Under the pieces are notes generated by a model, which saw only the letters and a list, made by a program, of their open reading frames with translations, did not search any database and had not been told where the DNA came from. The position numbers and the translations under genes are program-made. Of a DNA stretch of 15,338 nucleotides, positions 7,874-15,217 are shown piece by piece. Within the stretch, counting starts at the first letter, position 1. Every line of letters begins with the position of its first letter. The DNA lies in NCBI GenBank assembly GCA_913046155.1, contig CAJWRY010000023.1, positions 1-15,338 of the forward strand, given 5' to 3'. The DNA is from an uncultured Candidatus Nemicrothrix sp. (GTDB lineage Bacteria; Actinomycetota; Acidimicrobiia; Acidimicrobiales; UBA8592).

Positions 7874-8944
7874 ATGGAAAGTCCACATAATTATCTAGCC
7901 GTAATAAAGGTTGTTGGTGTAGGTGGCGGTGGTGTCAATGCTGTCAACAGAATGATTGATGCTGGACTGCGCGGTGCGGAGTTCTTGGCAATTAACACAG
8001 ATGCACAGGCACTTCTTCTCTCTGATGCAGAGGTAAAGATTGACATTGGTCGAGAATTGACTCGAGGTCTTGGCGCAGGTTCTGACCCTGAAATTGGTCG
8101 ACAAGCTGCTGAAGACCATAGACCAGAAATTGAACAGGCCTTATCTGGAGCTGACATGGTATTTATCACAGCAGGTGAAGGTGGGGGTACCGGTACTGGC
8201 GCCGCTCCTATTGTCGCAGACGTTGCGAAAGGATTAGGCGCCTTGACAATTGGTGTAGTGACAAGGCCATTCGGATTTGAAGGCCGAAGACGAGCAGTTC
8301 AAGCAGACCAAGGTATAACCCGGCTTAGGGAAAAAGTTGACACGCAGATCGTGATCCCCAACGATCGGCTGCTTTCTGTTGCAGATGAACAAACGACTGT
8401 AGTTGAAGCTTTTGCAAAGGCAGATGAAGTCTTATTAGACGGCGTGCGAGGGATCACAGAACTTATCACGACACCAGGATTGATCAATACTGACTTTGCC
8501 GACGTAAAAATGATTATGAATGATGCTGGCTCTGCTCTAATGGGAACAGGTGAAGGTAATGGAGAACAACGAGCAACAAGCGCTGCTAGAAAAGCAGTTT
8601 CTAGTCCTCTTCTTGAATCACCAATCGATGGGGCAAGAGGAATTTTACTATCCATAACTGGTTCAAGTAATTTGACGCTGAACGAGGTAAACGAGGCAGC
8701 AGAGCTAGTGCTGGGCGTAGCGCACCCAGACGCAAACATAATCTTCGGAACAGTTGTAGATGAATCAATGGGCGATACTGTGAGAGTCACAGTTATCGCT
8801 GCAGGTTTCGATCGTTGGGATAGCGCTTCACGACCACAGGCTTCTGTTTTGGGAAGCGACATACCGAATGTTTTTGGTGAAGACGAAGCACTACAGGAAG
8901 AAGTACACGGAGACCTAGATGTCCCGGACTTTTTGCAGGACTAA
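7874..8944 (+). CDS. ftsZ: FtsZ, tubulin-like division GTPase
   Basis: FtsZ polymerises with GTP into the Z ring at midcell. The 356-residue protein starts with NYLAVIKVVGVGGGGVNAVNRM (6-27 region), typical of actinobacterial FtsZ. It has INTDAQAL (40-47), the tubulin signature GGGTGTG (103-109), RPFGFEGRRR (131-140) and the T7 loop NTDFAD (205-210) with catalytic Asp 207 and Asp 210. The globular part ends near 317. Only about 30 residues of linker follow before the C-terminal peptide DLDVPDFLQD (347-356), the usual binding site for SepF and other partners. This peptide ends in acidic residues and has no basic tail. The gene ends with tandem TAA stops. There is no ftsA upstream, as expected for actinobacteria. 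Confidence 0.98.
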   Translation: MESPHNYLAVIKVVGVGGGGVNAVNRMIDAGLRGAEFLAINTDAQALLLSDAEVKIDIGRELTRGLGAGSDPEIGRQAAEDHRPEIEQALSGADMVFITAGEGGGTGTGAAPIVADVAKGLGALTIGVVTRPFGFEGRRRAVQADQGITRLREKVDTQIVIPNDRLLSVADEQTTVVEAFAKADEVLLDGVRGITELITTPGLINTDFADVKMIMNDAGSALMGTGEGNGEQRATSAARKAVSSPLLESPIDGARGILLSITGSSNLTLNEVNEAAELVLGVAHPDANIIFGTVVDESMGDTVRVTVIAAGFDRWDSASRPQASVLGSDIPNVFGEDEALQEEVHGDLDVPDFLQD

Positions 8945-8961
8945 TAAACTTCCCACGCACT

Positions 8962-9657
8962 ATGAAACCAAAACATAGTTGGTCAAAAACACTTGATTGT
9001 GGAATGACCGCTAAGGTTCTATCTACCGATTCCTACGATGGGAACTTATCAGTATCGCAACCTGAAGACCAACTGCATCAAACACAACGAAGAATAATTG
9101 ATGCCCCTTGGTCGTACCTTAAACAGGTGCACGGGGGAGAGGTATTTAGAATTGAAAACACTGGCGACCATCAAGGCGAAGAAGGTGATGGGATGGTCTC
9201 CAATGCGAGTGGTATTCCGATGGCTATCCAAGTTGCGGATTGTGCACCAATTGCCCTCATCTGCGAGGCGCCTGTTATAGGAATAGTACATGCTGGCTGG
9301 CGAGGTCTCCTTGCAGGCATAATCCAAAATGCATGCACTGAAATGCGCAAGTTGGGAGGTCGCCCAACGATAGCTGTAGTTGGTCCTTGCATATATCCTA
9401 AACATTATGAATTCGGTTCAGTTGAACTCAAACACATGACGAGAGAATTTGGTCCAACAGTGGAATCAGAAACCAAAGAAGGAACCCCTGCGTTAGATAT
9501 CCCCGAGACAGCAAAAATAGCTCTTCTTAGAAGCGGCATATTAGACACGCAGTTTATAGGTGAGTGCACAGCATCGTCAGGAAAGTACTGGTCACACCGT
9601 GTCGGGGGGAATATAGAAAGACAAGCAATGGTCGCATGGCTGGAAGAGGCATCGTGA
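8962..9657 (+). CDS. pgeF: PgeF/YfiH (YlmD)-family zinc protein, peptidoglycan editing factor
   Basis: Members of this family (once called multicopper polyphenol oxidase) are cytoplasmic zinc enzymes. They show purine nucleoside phosphorylase or deaminase activity in vitro, and in E. coli PgeF removes wrongly incorporated Ser from UDP-MurNAc-L-Ser. The 231-residue protein has the three metal ligands in order: His 57 in KQVHGGE, Cys 94 in VADCAP and His 110 in VHAGWRG. The C-terminal YWSHR...GNIERQAMVAWL matches the family end. The N-terminus is less conserved and lacks a clear TTRxGGVS. No Shine-Dalgarno site is visible before the ATG. A TAA six codons upstream (8944-8946) excludes a longer start. 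A role beside the mur genes fits the editing function. Confidence 0.9.
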   Translation: MKPKHSWSKTLDCGMTAKVLSTDSYDGNLSVSQPEDQLHQTQRRIIDAPWSYLKQVHGGEVFRIENTGDHQGEEGDGMVSNASGIPMAIQVADCAPIALICEAPVIGIVHAGWRGLLAGIIQNACTEMRKLGGRPTIAVVGPCIYPKHYEFGSVELKHMTREFGPTVESETKEGTPALDIPETAKIALLRSGILDTQFIGECTASSGKYWSHRVGGNIERQAMVAWLEEAS

Positions 9658-10307
9658 CAAGCGAGACCTACTCTGAAGAAATCAAAGAAAGACTTCAGGA
9701 AATAAATAAGATTATTGATGCAAAGGCACAAAACCCAGTAACCCTGATAGGTGTTACCAAAGGATTTACTCATGAGGAAGTCAACATAGCCAGCGAGCTA
9801 GGAATCAAGAACTTCGGAGAAAATTATGCTCAGGAATTACTTACGAAAAACCCGTTAGTAGATCCCGAAATTAGCTGGCACTACATCGGTCAACTTCAAA
9901 GCAATAAGATAAGAAAAATATCTCATCTTGTTGATGTCTGGCATTCAGTAACGTCGTTAAAACTTGCCAGAGAAATACATAAGCGTAATGACCAAGCACA
10001 AATCCTATTACAAGTTTCTCTGATGGGGCCTTCGAACTCAAAGGGTTTCGAAGTTGAGCAGTTGCCCCAGCTTATCTCTGAGTTGCGGGATATGAATATA
10101 GATATTTCTGGGCTGATGACGATGGGTGTACCGGGCGACATGGTAGCGACTCGGGTTGTTTTTAAAGAATTGCGCAAGTTGGCAGATACGTTTGAGCTTC
10201 CTGAATGCTCAATGGGGATGAGCGATGATTTTGAAATAGCCTTAGAGAGTGGTGCTTCTATGATCAGGGTTGGATCGGCAATATTCGGGAATAGAAGACC
10301 TGATTGA
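9654..10307 (+). CDS. YggS/PROSC-family pyridoxal 5'-phosphate homeostasis protein
   Basis: This family binds pyridoxal phosphate in an alanine-racemase-like TIM barrel without known catalysis and buffers free PLP; human PLPBP is a homologue. With a GTG start at 9654 the protein has 217 residues. Motifs are LIGVTKG (31-37) with the PLP Lys at 36, NFGENYAQEL (53-62), WHYIGQLQSNK (75-85), ISGLMTMG (151-158) and SMGMSDDFEIALESGASMIRVGSAIFGNR from 186 to 214. The GTG overlaps the pgeF stop (GTGA), with GAGG at 9646-9649. The frame stays open to an ATG at 9564, but those 30 extra codons lie inside pgeF and do not look like family sequence. Genes of this family precede sepF in many Gram-positive bacteria. 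Confidence 0.92.
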   Translation: MTSETYSEEIKERLQEINKIIDAKAQNPVTLIGVTKGFTHEEVNIASELGIKNFGENYAQELLTKNPLVDPEISWHYIGQLQSNKIRKISHLVDVWHSVTSLKLAREIHKRNDQAQILLQVSLMGPSNSKGFEVEQLPQLISELRDMNIDISGLMTMGVPGDMVATRVVFKELRKLADTFELPECSMGMSDDFEIALESGASMIRVGSAIFGNRRPD

Positions 10308-10345
10308 TGAAACTATAAATATGGTGTTAAATTGAAGAAGAGCCT

Positions 10346-10350
10346 GGAGG
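10346..10350 (+). promoter_or_regulatory. Shine-Dalgarno site that fixes the sepF start
   Basis: GGAGG ends five bases before the ATG at 10356. It supports that ATG rather than an in-frame TTG at 10332, which has no SD-like sequence before it. Confidence 0.75.
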
Positions 10351-10355
10351 GCTTA

Positions 10356-10856
10356 ATGACAACATTTTTCAAAAAAGCAATGCTTTATCTAGGACTAGGG
10401 TCTGATGAAGATTTTCTTGGTATGGACCCGCAGGTACCAAACGAACGAGCTGCTGAAGGCGGCGTTATCGTCAAACCGACTACTGATAGTAATAGTAATG
10501 TCAAACCTATTAGTGGAGAGACAGGTGGTGTAAAGCTAGGAAGAGAAGCTGTGACTGTCACTACAGCAAAGCCTCGGAAATTTGTTAAACCACATATTGT
10601 GACACCCATTCGCTTTGCTGAAGTGAAAGAAATCTCAGAAGCAGCCCGAAGGAGTCAACCAGTAATTGTAAACCTGCAGCAAGCAGAGCATGATGTTGCG
10701 GTAAGAATCATTGACTTCTGCTCAGGGCTGAAGATGGGAATTGATGGAGCATTTGAAAAAGCAGGGTCTGACGTATTCTTATTAACTCCCAAAGACGTAG
10801 AAGTCTCAGAGGATGAGAAGAGGAAATTAGCGGCAAGCGCAAGCGGGTCACTTTAA
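10356..10856 (+). CDS. sepF: SepF, FtsZ-binding membrane anchor of the divisome
   Basis: SepF binds the FtsZ C-terminal peptide and attaches Z-ring filaments to the membrane. In actinobacteria, which lack FtsA, it is the main anchor. The 166-residue protein has the expected layout. An N-terminal amphipathic helix, MTTFFKKAMLYLGL (1-14), is the membrane-targeting part. A flexible polar linker (about 20-78) follows. The DUF552 core (about 82-155) has TPIRFAEVKEI, VIVNLQQAEHDVAVRIIDF (103-121) and GAFEKAGSDVFLLTP (131-145). The start at 10356 is set by GGAGG and by the typical N-terminus. The gene lies 48 bases after the YggS gene and 42 before the DivIVA gene. No yggT gene lies in between. Confidence 0.94.
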   Translation: MTTFFKKAMLYLGLGSDEDFLGMDPQVPNERAAEGGVIVKPTTDSNSNVKPISGETGGVKLGREAVTVTTAKPRKFVKPHIVTPIRFAEVKEISEAARRSQPVIVNLQQAEHDVAVRIIDFCSGLKMGIDGAFEKAGSDVFLLTPKDVEVSEDEKRKLAASASGSL

Positions 10857-10898
10857 AATATCCCTACTGTCGGCTCTTAAAAAGAGTATTATTTACGT
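10857..10898 (+). promoter_or_regulatory. Possible promoter for a leaderless divIVA transcript
   Basis: TATTAT at 10887-10892 resembles a -10 box (TATAAT) and ends six bases before the divIVA ATG at 10899. Transcription would therefore start at or next to the ATG. No Shine-Dalgarno sequence is present, which fits a leaderless mRNA, a common arrangement in actinobacteria. The -35 candidate TACTGT (10865-10870, spacer 16) is poor. A small inverted repeat, CTCTT-AAA-AAGAG (10874-10886), falls in the spacer. Confidence 0.35.
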
Positions 10899-11861
10899 AT
10901 GGCTGCTACTGAATCAAAGACATACCCAATCACCTCTGAGCAATTAAAATCAATAAAATTTACTAACATCAAACGGGGCGGATATGACCCTGAAGAAGTT
11001 GATCTTTTTATTCATCAACTGGCAACAATTGTGAATAGCGCTCCTGAAGACATATTTGGGCAAGGGAATTCATCAGAGGAAAGACTTGATGCCGATAGTG
11101 CTGCACAGCGTCTACTTTCAGCAGCTCAGCGAACAGCTGACCAATTGATAGCAGACTCTAGAGAACAGGCAACTCAATTGATTGCATCTGCTGAAGCACA
11201 GGCTGACAACGTTAAAAGAATAGTTTCCGAAGAGGCTCGGCAAATGGCTGAAGAAGCCCAATTCGAACTCAAAGAGGACATATCTGGTCTTGAGGAGAAG
11301 AAAAAGCGACTTATTGAGGATTGCTCAGCACTTAGCGCTGAGTTGCAAGCCGGCAAAGATCAGCTATTGACGACTCTTGAAGAAATAAAACTAATGATAA
11401 ATGTTGATGACACGTTCACTTTCCGCAATCAATTGGATGATAACAATGAAGGAATAGAGAACGAAAAGATTTCAGAGTCAAGCGAGCTTTACGAGGAAGA
11501 TGATAACCAGCAGAGACTCGGCAATTCTTCCCAAGCGATTGTTGAACTGAGCCAAGCCGATTTAATTTCGGTTGATGAATTAATGGATTCACCACCTGAG
11601 CTAACTCTGATACGTAACTCGGAAACAAATGAGGATTGGCTTAATAAAGAGGTCAAAAAAACTGAAGAGGATATGTCTGAGCATGATCAGTCAGAGGAAT
11701 GGGACTTTGAAGCTCCAACTGAGCTGATCCAGACGGTCCAAGATGATAACATAACTACCGGTGATCGTTTTTTTGAAGAGTTGGAAAGTCAAGAAAAGAG
11801 TCCTCTCGGCAAAGCTGACGAGCAAACTAATGAAGCAATGGACGACTTTTTTGGTGGTTAA
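10899..11861 (+). CDS. DivIVA-domain coiled-coil protein with long acidic C-terminal tail
   Basis: DivIVA proteins bind curved membrane at poles and septa and recruit wall-synthesis or division proteins; in Streptomyces and mycobacteria (Wag31) they direct polar growth. The 320-residue protein has an N-terminal DivIVA lipid-binding domain (about 8-48) with TYPITSEQL (8-16) and KRGGYDPEEVDLF (25-37), carrying one extra Gly against the usual RGYD. A long Ala/Glu/Gln-rich coiled coil follows (about 62-167). The tail (171-320) is polar and very acidic: I count 44 Asp/Glu and 10 Lys/Arg in 150 residues. Two similar aromatic motifs close it, DRFFEEL (289-295) and DDFFGG (315-320). Position after sepF matches actinobacterial divIVA, but a related DivIVA-domain protein with another role is possible. 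Confidence 0.8.
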   Translation: MAATESKTYPITSEQLKSIKFTNIKRGGYDPEEVDLFIHQLATIVNSAPEDIFGQGNSSEERLDADSAAQRLLSAAQRTADQLIADSREQATQLIASAEAQADNVKRIVSEEARQMAEEAQFELKEDISGLEEKKKRLIEDCSALSAELQAGKDQLLTTLEEIKLMINVDDTFTFRNQLDDNNEGIENEKISESSELYEEDDNQQRLGNSSQAIVELSQADLISVDELMDSPPELTLIRNSETNEDWLNKEVKKTEEDMSEHDQSEEWDFEAPTELIQTVQDDNITTGDRFFEELESQEKSPLGKADEQTNEAMDDFFGG

Positions 11862-11871
11862 GTCCTAACCA
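11855..11871. terminator. Small hairpin spanning the convergent divIVA and ileS stops (weak)
   Basis: TGGTTA (11855-11860) and TAACCA (11866-11871) form a six-base stem with the loop AGTCC. It covers the end of divIVA and the ileS stop codon. No U-tract follows in either direction, so it is at best a weak bidirectional structure, and another signal may end both transcripts. Confidence 0.25.
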
Positions 11872-14800
11872 ATCGTGATTTGAATTCCGATTTCTTCTCC
11901 ATCTATAGATCCTGTAAAGATTTCTGAATCCTCATCAGCTTTATTAAACGTCAAGGATTTTCCAAGCACTTGTTCGCATATGTAATCTCTGAAAGATTTG
12001 ATTGCCTCTGTTGTCTCATCCGTGGCAATGATATTTAAATGTATTCTGTCTGTGAGGATCAGATTCATTCCTTTGCGAGCTTCTTGAATCGCTCTAACAG
12101 CGTCCCTTGCCTTACCTTCCTTAAGGAGCGTTTCGGTAATTTCAATGTCAAGAACAACAACAGCTTTATCACCAGGAAGTGACGTAGCTGTAGTTCCCTC
12201 GTTCGCTACTAAGTTGAGTTCAAATTCATGTGATTCAAGAACGTAATCGTTGATCTTGATTCGACCATCACTTAAGCGTTCCCAATCCCCAACCTTCGCA
12301 GCTTGGAAAACATCTTGAACGTCGTTCCCTAAACGCGGTCCAAGTACTTTCCCGTTAGGTTTGAGGGCAAAATTTCCATGGGTTGCAAGATCGTCTGTAT
12401 GGATTACCGACTTTACGTTTACTTCGTCTTTTATCAGCAATTCAAAGTCAGTGATCTTACCGGTATCTAAACCTGCAATCGTAATGCTTTGAAGGGGCAG
12501 GCGAACCCGAAGACCAGCGTCTTCCCTGAGTCTAAGAGCTGCGGATACTACGTCCCTAACTAGATCCATTCTCTCGACGAGATCGCTGTCTGATGGGAAT
12601 TCTTGAGGCAATGGCCATTCAGCTTCGTGAACCGATAACTCTCTTGTTAAGCCTTTGAAGATTTCTTCCGAAACCATTGGTAGAAAAGGAGCGGAAAGCT
12701 TACAGAGTGTATGTAGCACTGTGAAAAGCGTGTCATATGCATCTTGTTTATCGTTATCATGTACAGGTTTCGCTGGGGACCAGAACCTGTCTCTGCTTCT
12801 CCTGATGTACCAGTTATTTAGAGCATCAATGAAGCCCCTGATTTCGTTGGTCGCTCCTGGAAGATCGTATTTTTCCATGTGGTTAGTTACGTTTGTAACT
12901 AGCTGGTGGGTTTTGGCCAATATGTATTTATCAAGTGTGTTTGAAGGATCACTGATGAAGGTTGCTTGATAGTCATCAATGTTCGCATACAGCGTGAAGA
13001 AGCTGTAAGCGCTCCATATTGGATTTATAACTTGCCTAACGACATCGTCAATTGACTGGTCACTGATCCTTGAATCACCTCCCCGCACAATGGAGGAAGA
13101 CATAAAGTACCAGCGCAAAGCATCAGAACCTTGTGCTTCAAAAATTTCGGTTGGTTCTGTATAGTTCCGGAGTTTTTTTGAGAGCTTTGTTCCGTCTTCA
13201 GCTAGGAGAATACCGTGACATATAACATTCTTGAATGCTGGCTTATCAAATAGTGCGCCAGCAAGAACGTGGAGCGTATAGAACCAACCTCTAGTCTGAT
13301 TTATATATTCCACAATGAAATCAGCTGGGAAATGTTCTTCAAACCATTTCTTATTCTCAAATGGGTAATGGACTTGAGCGAATGGCATAGAACCTGATTC
13401 AAACCAGCAATCAAGTACCTCTGGGACACGACGCATGATTGATTTCCCTGAGGGGTCATCAGGGTTTGGCCTTGTTAAATCGTCAATAAATGGTCTGTGG
13501 AGATTTGTTGGTCTAACACCGAAATCTCTCTCTAGTTCTTCAAGGCTTCCATAGACGTCAATGCGGGGGAATTCAGGGTTATCACTTTTCCAAACTGGAA
13601 TTGGCGAGCCCCAAAATCGATTTCGACTGATTGACCAATCTCGAGCACCTTCAAGCCATTTGCCAAAGCGTCCTTCGCGCACATTTTCAGGGATCCAGTT
13701 TATTTCCTTGTTGATCTCTACAAGGCGGTCTTTAATCTCTGTGACTTTGACATACCAAGATGGAACAGCTCTGTAGATAATAGGTGTGTCAGTTCTCCAA
13801 CAGTGTGGATAATTATGTTCAAAAGTATCATGTCGGATTATCCGACCTGATTCTTTGAGTTTCCTGATGATCAACGGGTTAGCGTCAAAAACATTCACTC
13901 CGTGCCATTCTTTGACTTCTTCAGTGAAAGCTCCTTCATCGTCAACAGGTACAACTGTGGGTATTCCATTATCGTCAGCGATTCTTTGATCATCTTCACC
14001 AAATCCCGGTGCAATATGAACCACGCCAGTGCCTTCGTCCATCTCAATGAAATCACCAGGTATGATTCGGAATGCTTGTGTGTCTAAGTCTTGGAAATAA
14101 GGGAATAGTGGCTGGTATCTTAAATTGACTAGTTTCTGCCCTTCAAAAGTTTCGAGAATAGTGTAATCCCCAAAAGTCTCTGCGAACGATGCAATTGTCT
14201 CTCCGCCCAAGATGTACTGGCCCTCGGGGGTATCGACAAGCGCATATTCCTTACCTGGCGCAACAGCTAGAGCTAAGTTACTGGGAAGTGTCCAAGGTGT
14301 CGTAGTCCATGCAAGAATTTTCGTTGAGGTTGAGGCCCCCTCTTCATTGAGTAAGTCGAACGCAACGGTCACAGCAGGGTCTTGACGTGGTCTAGTAGCG
14401 TCATCAAGCCTTATCTCAAAGTTTGATAAAGGGGTTTCAGCTCCCCATGAATATGGAATTACTCGTTGAGATTCGTAGATGAGGCCTTGATCCCATAGTT
14501 GTTTGAAAGCCCACATGACCGACTCCATGTAGTCAAGATCCATGGTCTTGTAATCATTTTTAAAGTCAACCCATCTAGCTTGCCTGGTGACTACCTTTTC
14601 CCATTCATCTGTGTATTTCAGGACAGATTCTTGACAGTATGCATTGAACTTTTCTATCCCATATTCGGTGATGGCTGCTCGTCCGGAAACTTGTAGCTGC
14701 TTCTCGCTTTCCATCTCGGCCGGTAAGCCATGGCAATCCCATCCGAATCTACGTTCAACTCTATTGCCACGCATTGTTTGATAGCGGGGAATAACATCCT

Positions 14801-15017
14801 TGACATACCCAGTTAGTAAGTGGCCATGATGTGGTAATCCATTAGCGAAAGGAGGGCCATCATAGAATACGTACTCTGATTCTTCTGGCCGCAGAGTTAC
14901 AGTGCGTTCAAACGTTTTTGATGTGCCCCATTCTGAAAGAATCTTCTTTTCGATTTCTGGGAGATCTGGCTTGGCCGGAACTTTGGGATATGGAGTTAAT
15001 TTCTCTTCGCCGCTCAT
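11865..15017 (-). CDS. ileS: Isoleucyl-tRNA synthetase, class 2 (eukaryote-like) type
   Basis: IleRS charges tRNA-Ile with isoleucine and hydrolyses mischarged valine. From the ATG at 15017 the protein has 1050 residues. Motifs in order are the class I HIGH box as PHHGH (62-66), GWDCHGLP (92-99), the editing-domain WTTTPWTLPSN and GTGVVHIAPGFGEDD, DCWFESGSMPFAQ, and KLSKK (611-615) in place of KMSKS. Length, DCWFESGSMP, KLSKKLRNY and no C-terminal Cys zinc cluster place it with the eukaryote-like class 2 enzymes, which tend to be less sensitive to mupirocin. The HIGH box keeps the HxGH order. The frame stays open to a TTG at 15029 (four more residues), but ATG fits better; neither has a good SD. 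It is convergent with divIVA, with three bases between stops. Confidence 0.96.
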   Translation of the reverse strand: MSGEEKLTPYPKVPAKPDLPEIEKKILSEWGTSKTFERTVTLRPEESEYVFYDGPPFANGLPHHGHLLTGYVKDVIPRYQTMRGNRVERRFGWDCHGLPAEMESEKQLQVSGRAAITEYGIEKFNAYCQESVLKYTDEWEKVVTRQARWVDFKNDYKTMDLDYMESVMWAFKQLWDQGLIYESQRVIPYSWGAETPLSNFEIRLDDATRPRQDPAVTVAFDLLNEEGASTSTKILAWTTTPWTLPSNLALAVAPGKEYALVDTPEGQYILGGETIASFAETFGDYTILETFEGQKLVNLRYQPLFPYFQDLDTQAFRIIPGDFIEMDEGTGVVHIAPGFGEDDQRIADDNGIPTVVPVDDEGAFTEEVKEWHGVNVFDANPLIIRKLKESGRIIRHDTFEHNYPHCWRTDTPIIYRAVPSWYVKVTEIKDRLVEINKEINWIPENVREGRFGKWLEGARDWSISRNRFWGSPIPVWKSDNPEFPRIDVYGSLEELERDFGVRPTNLHRPFIDDLTRPNPDDPSGKSIMRRVPEVLDCWFESGSMPFAQVHYPFENKKWFEEHFPADFIVEYINQTRGWFYTLHVLAGALFDKPAFKNVICHGILLAEDGTKLSKKLRNYTEPTEIFEAQGSDALRWYFMSSSIVRGGDSRISDQSIDDVVRQVINPIWSAYSFFTLYANIDDYQATFISDPSNTLDKYILAKTHQLVTNVTNHMEKYDLPGATNEIRGFIDALNNWYIRRSRDRFWSPAKPVHDNDKQDAYDTLFTVLHTLCKLSAPFLPMVSEEIFKGLTRELSVHEAEWPLPQEFPSDSDLVERMDLVRDVVSAALRLREDAGLRVRLPLQSITIAGLDTGKITDFELLIKDEVNVKSVIHTDDLATHGNFALKPNGKVLGPRLGNDVQDVFQAAKVGDWERLSDGRIKINDYVLESHEFELNLVANEGTTATSLPGDKAVVVLDIEITETLLKEGKARDAVRAIQEARKGMNLILTDRIHLNIIATDETTEAIKSFRDYICEQVLGKSLTFNKADEDSEIFTGSIDGEEIGIQITIG

Positions 15018-15217
15018 TGTGTTTTCCAATTGTTATCCGGTTGTATAGTACTGCTTAAATTTCTCACCTCGTTGTTTAGCAAGCGAAAAGTGAAAAAGAA
15101 AAAACCTTATAGATAACAGGCATTTCTTAACTATCACGAAAATTTTTAAAAGTTCCCGCTAGAATCCGCCCCTAAGGTTATTGTTCATTGTTTAAAACCA
15201 AGAAAGAAAATCACCAA
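15018..15217. promoter_or_regulatory. Divergent intergenic region between ileS and the Lys-rich gene
   Basis: This A+T-rich region of 200 bases must hold promoters for both divergent genes. For ileS, TATACA on the - strand (15047 to 15042) is a possible -10, giving a short leader; no -35 is evident. For the + strand gene, TAGAAT at 15160-15165 differs from TATAAT at one base, again without a clear -35. A purine run of G and A with one T (15085-15104) lies between them. I found no T-box core upstream of ileS and no factor-independent terminator. Confidence 0.4.

Noticed and set aside
8299..8862. 187-codon open frame on the - strand opposite ftsZ
   Set aside because: It lies wholly antisense to a conserved gene, its Ser/Thr-rich translation looks like a shadow frame, and it resembles no family I know.
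9564..9653. Longer N-terminus for the YggS-family protein from the ATG at 9564
   Set aside because: The extra 30 codons overlap conserved pgeF sequence in another frame and do not resemble the family N-terminus. The GTG at 9654 overlaps the pgeF stop and has a GAGG site.
10332..10355. TTG start for sepF eight codons upstream
   Set aside because: The ATG at 10356 has GGAGG five bases before it and begins the typical SepF membrane-targeting helix.
12655..12969. 104-codon open frame on the + strand opposite ileS
   Set aside because: It is antisense to conserved IleRS sequence with no recognisable domain and no ribosome binding site.
13173..13179. Run of seven A on the coding strand in ileS (codons TCA AAA AAA CTC) as a frameshift site
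   Set aside because: It encodes the KLSKK signature in the normal frame, and the protein continues with conserved motifs for over 400 residues. Nothing suggests programmed shifting.
15028..15040. Match to half of the E. coli lac operator (GGATAACAATT) on the - strand before ileS, raising vector contamination
   Set aside because: Only one half site matches. The flanks do not resemble lac promoter or cloning-vector sequence, and the surroundings are native coding DNA.
15018..15217. A T-box riboswitch controlling ileS, as found upstream of ileS in several actinobacteria
   Set aside because: Reading the - strand leader I find no TGGNACCGCG-like core, and the probable leader is too short for a T-box.
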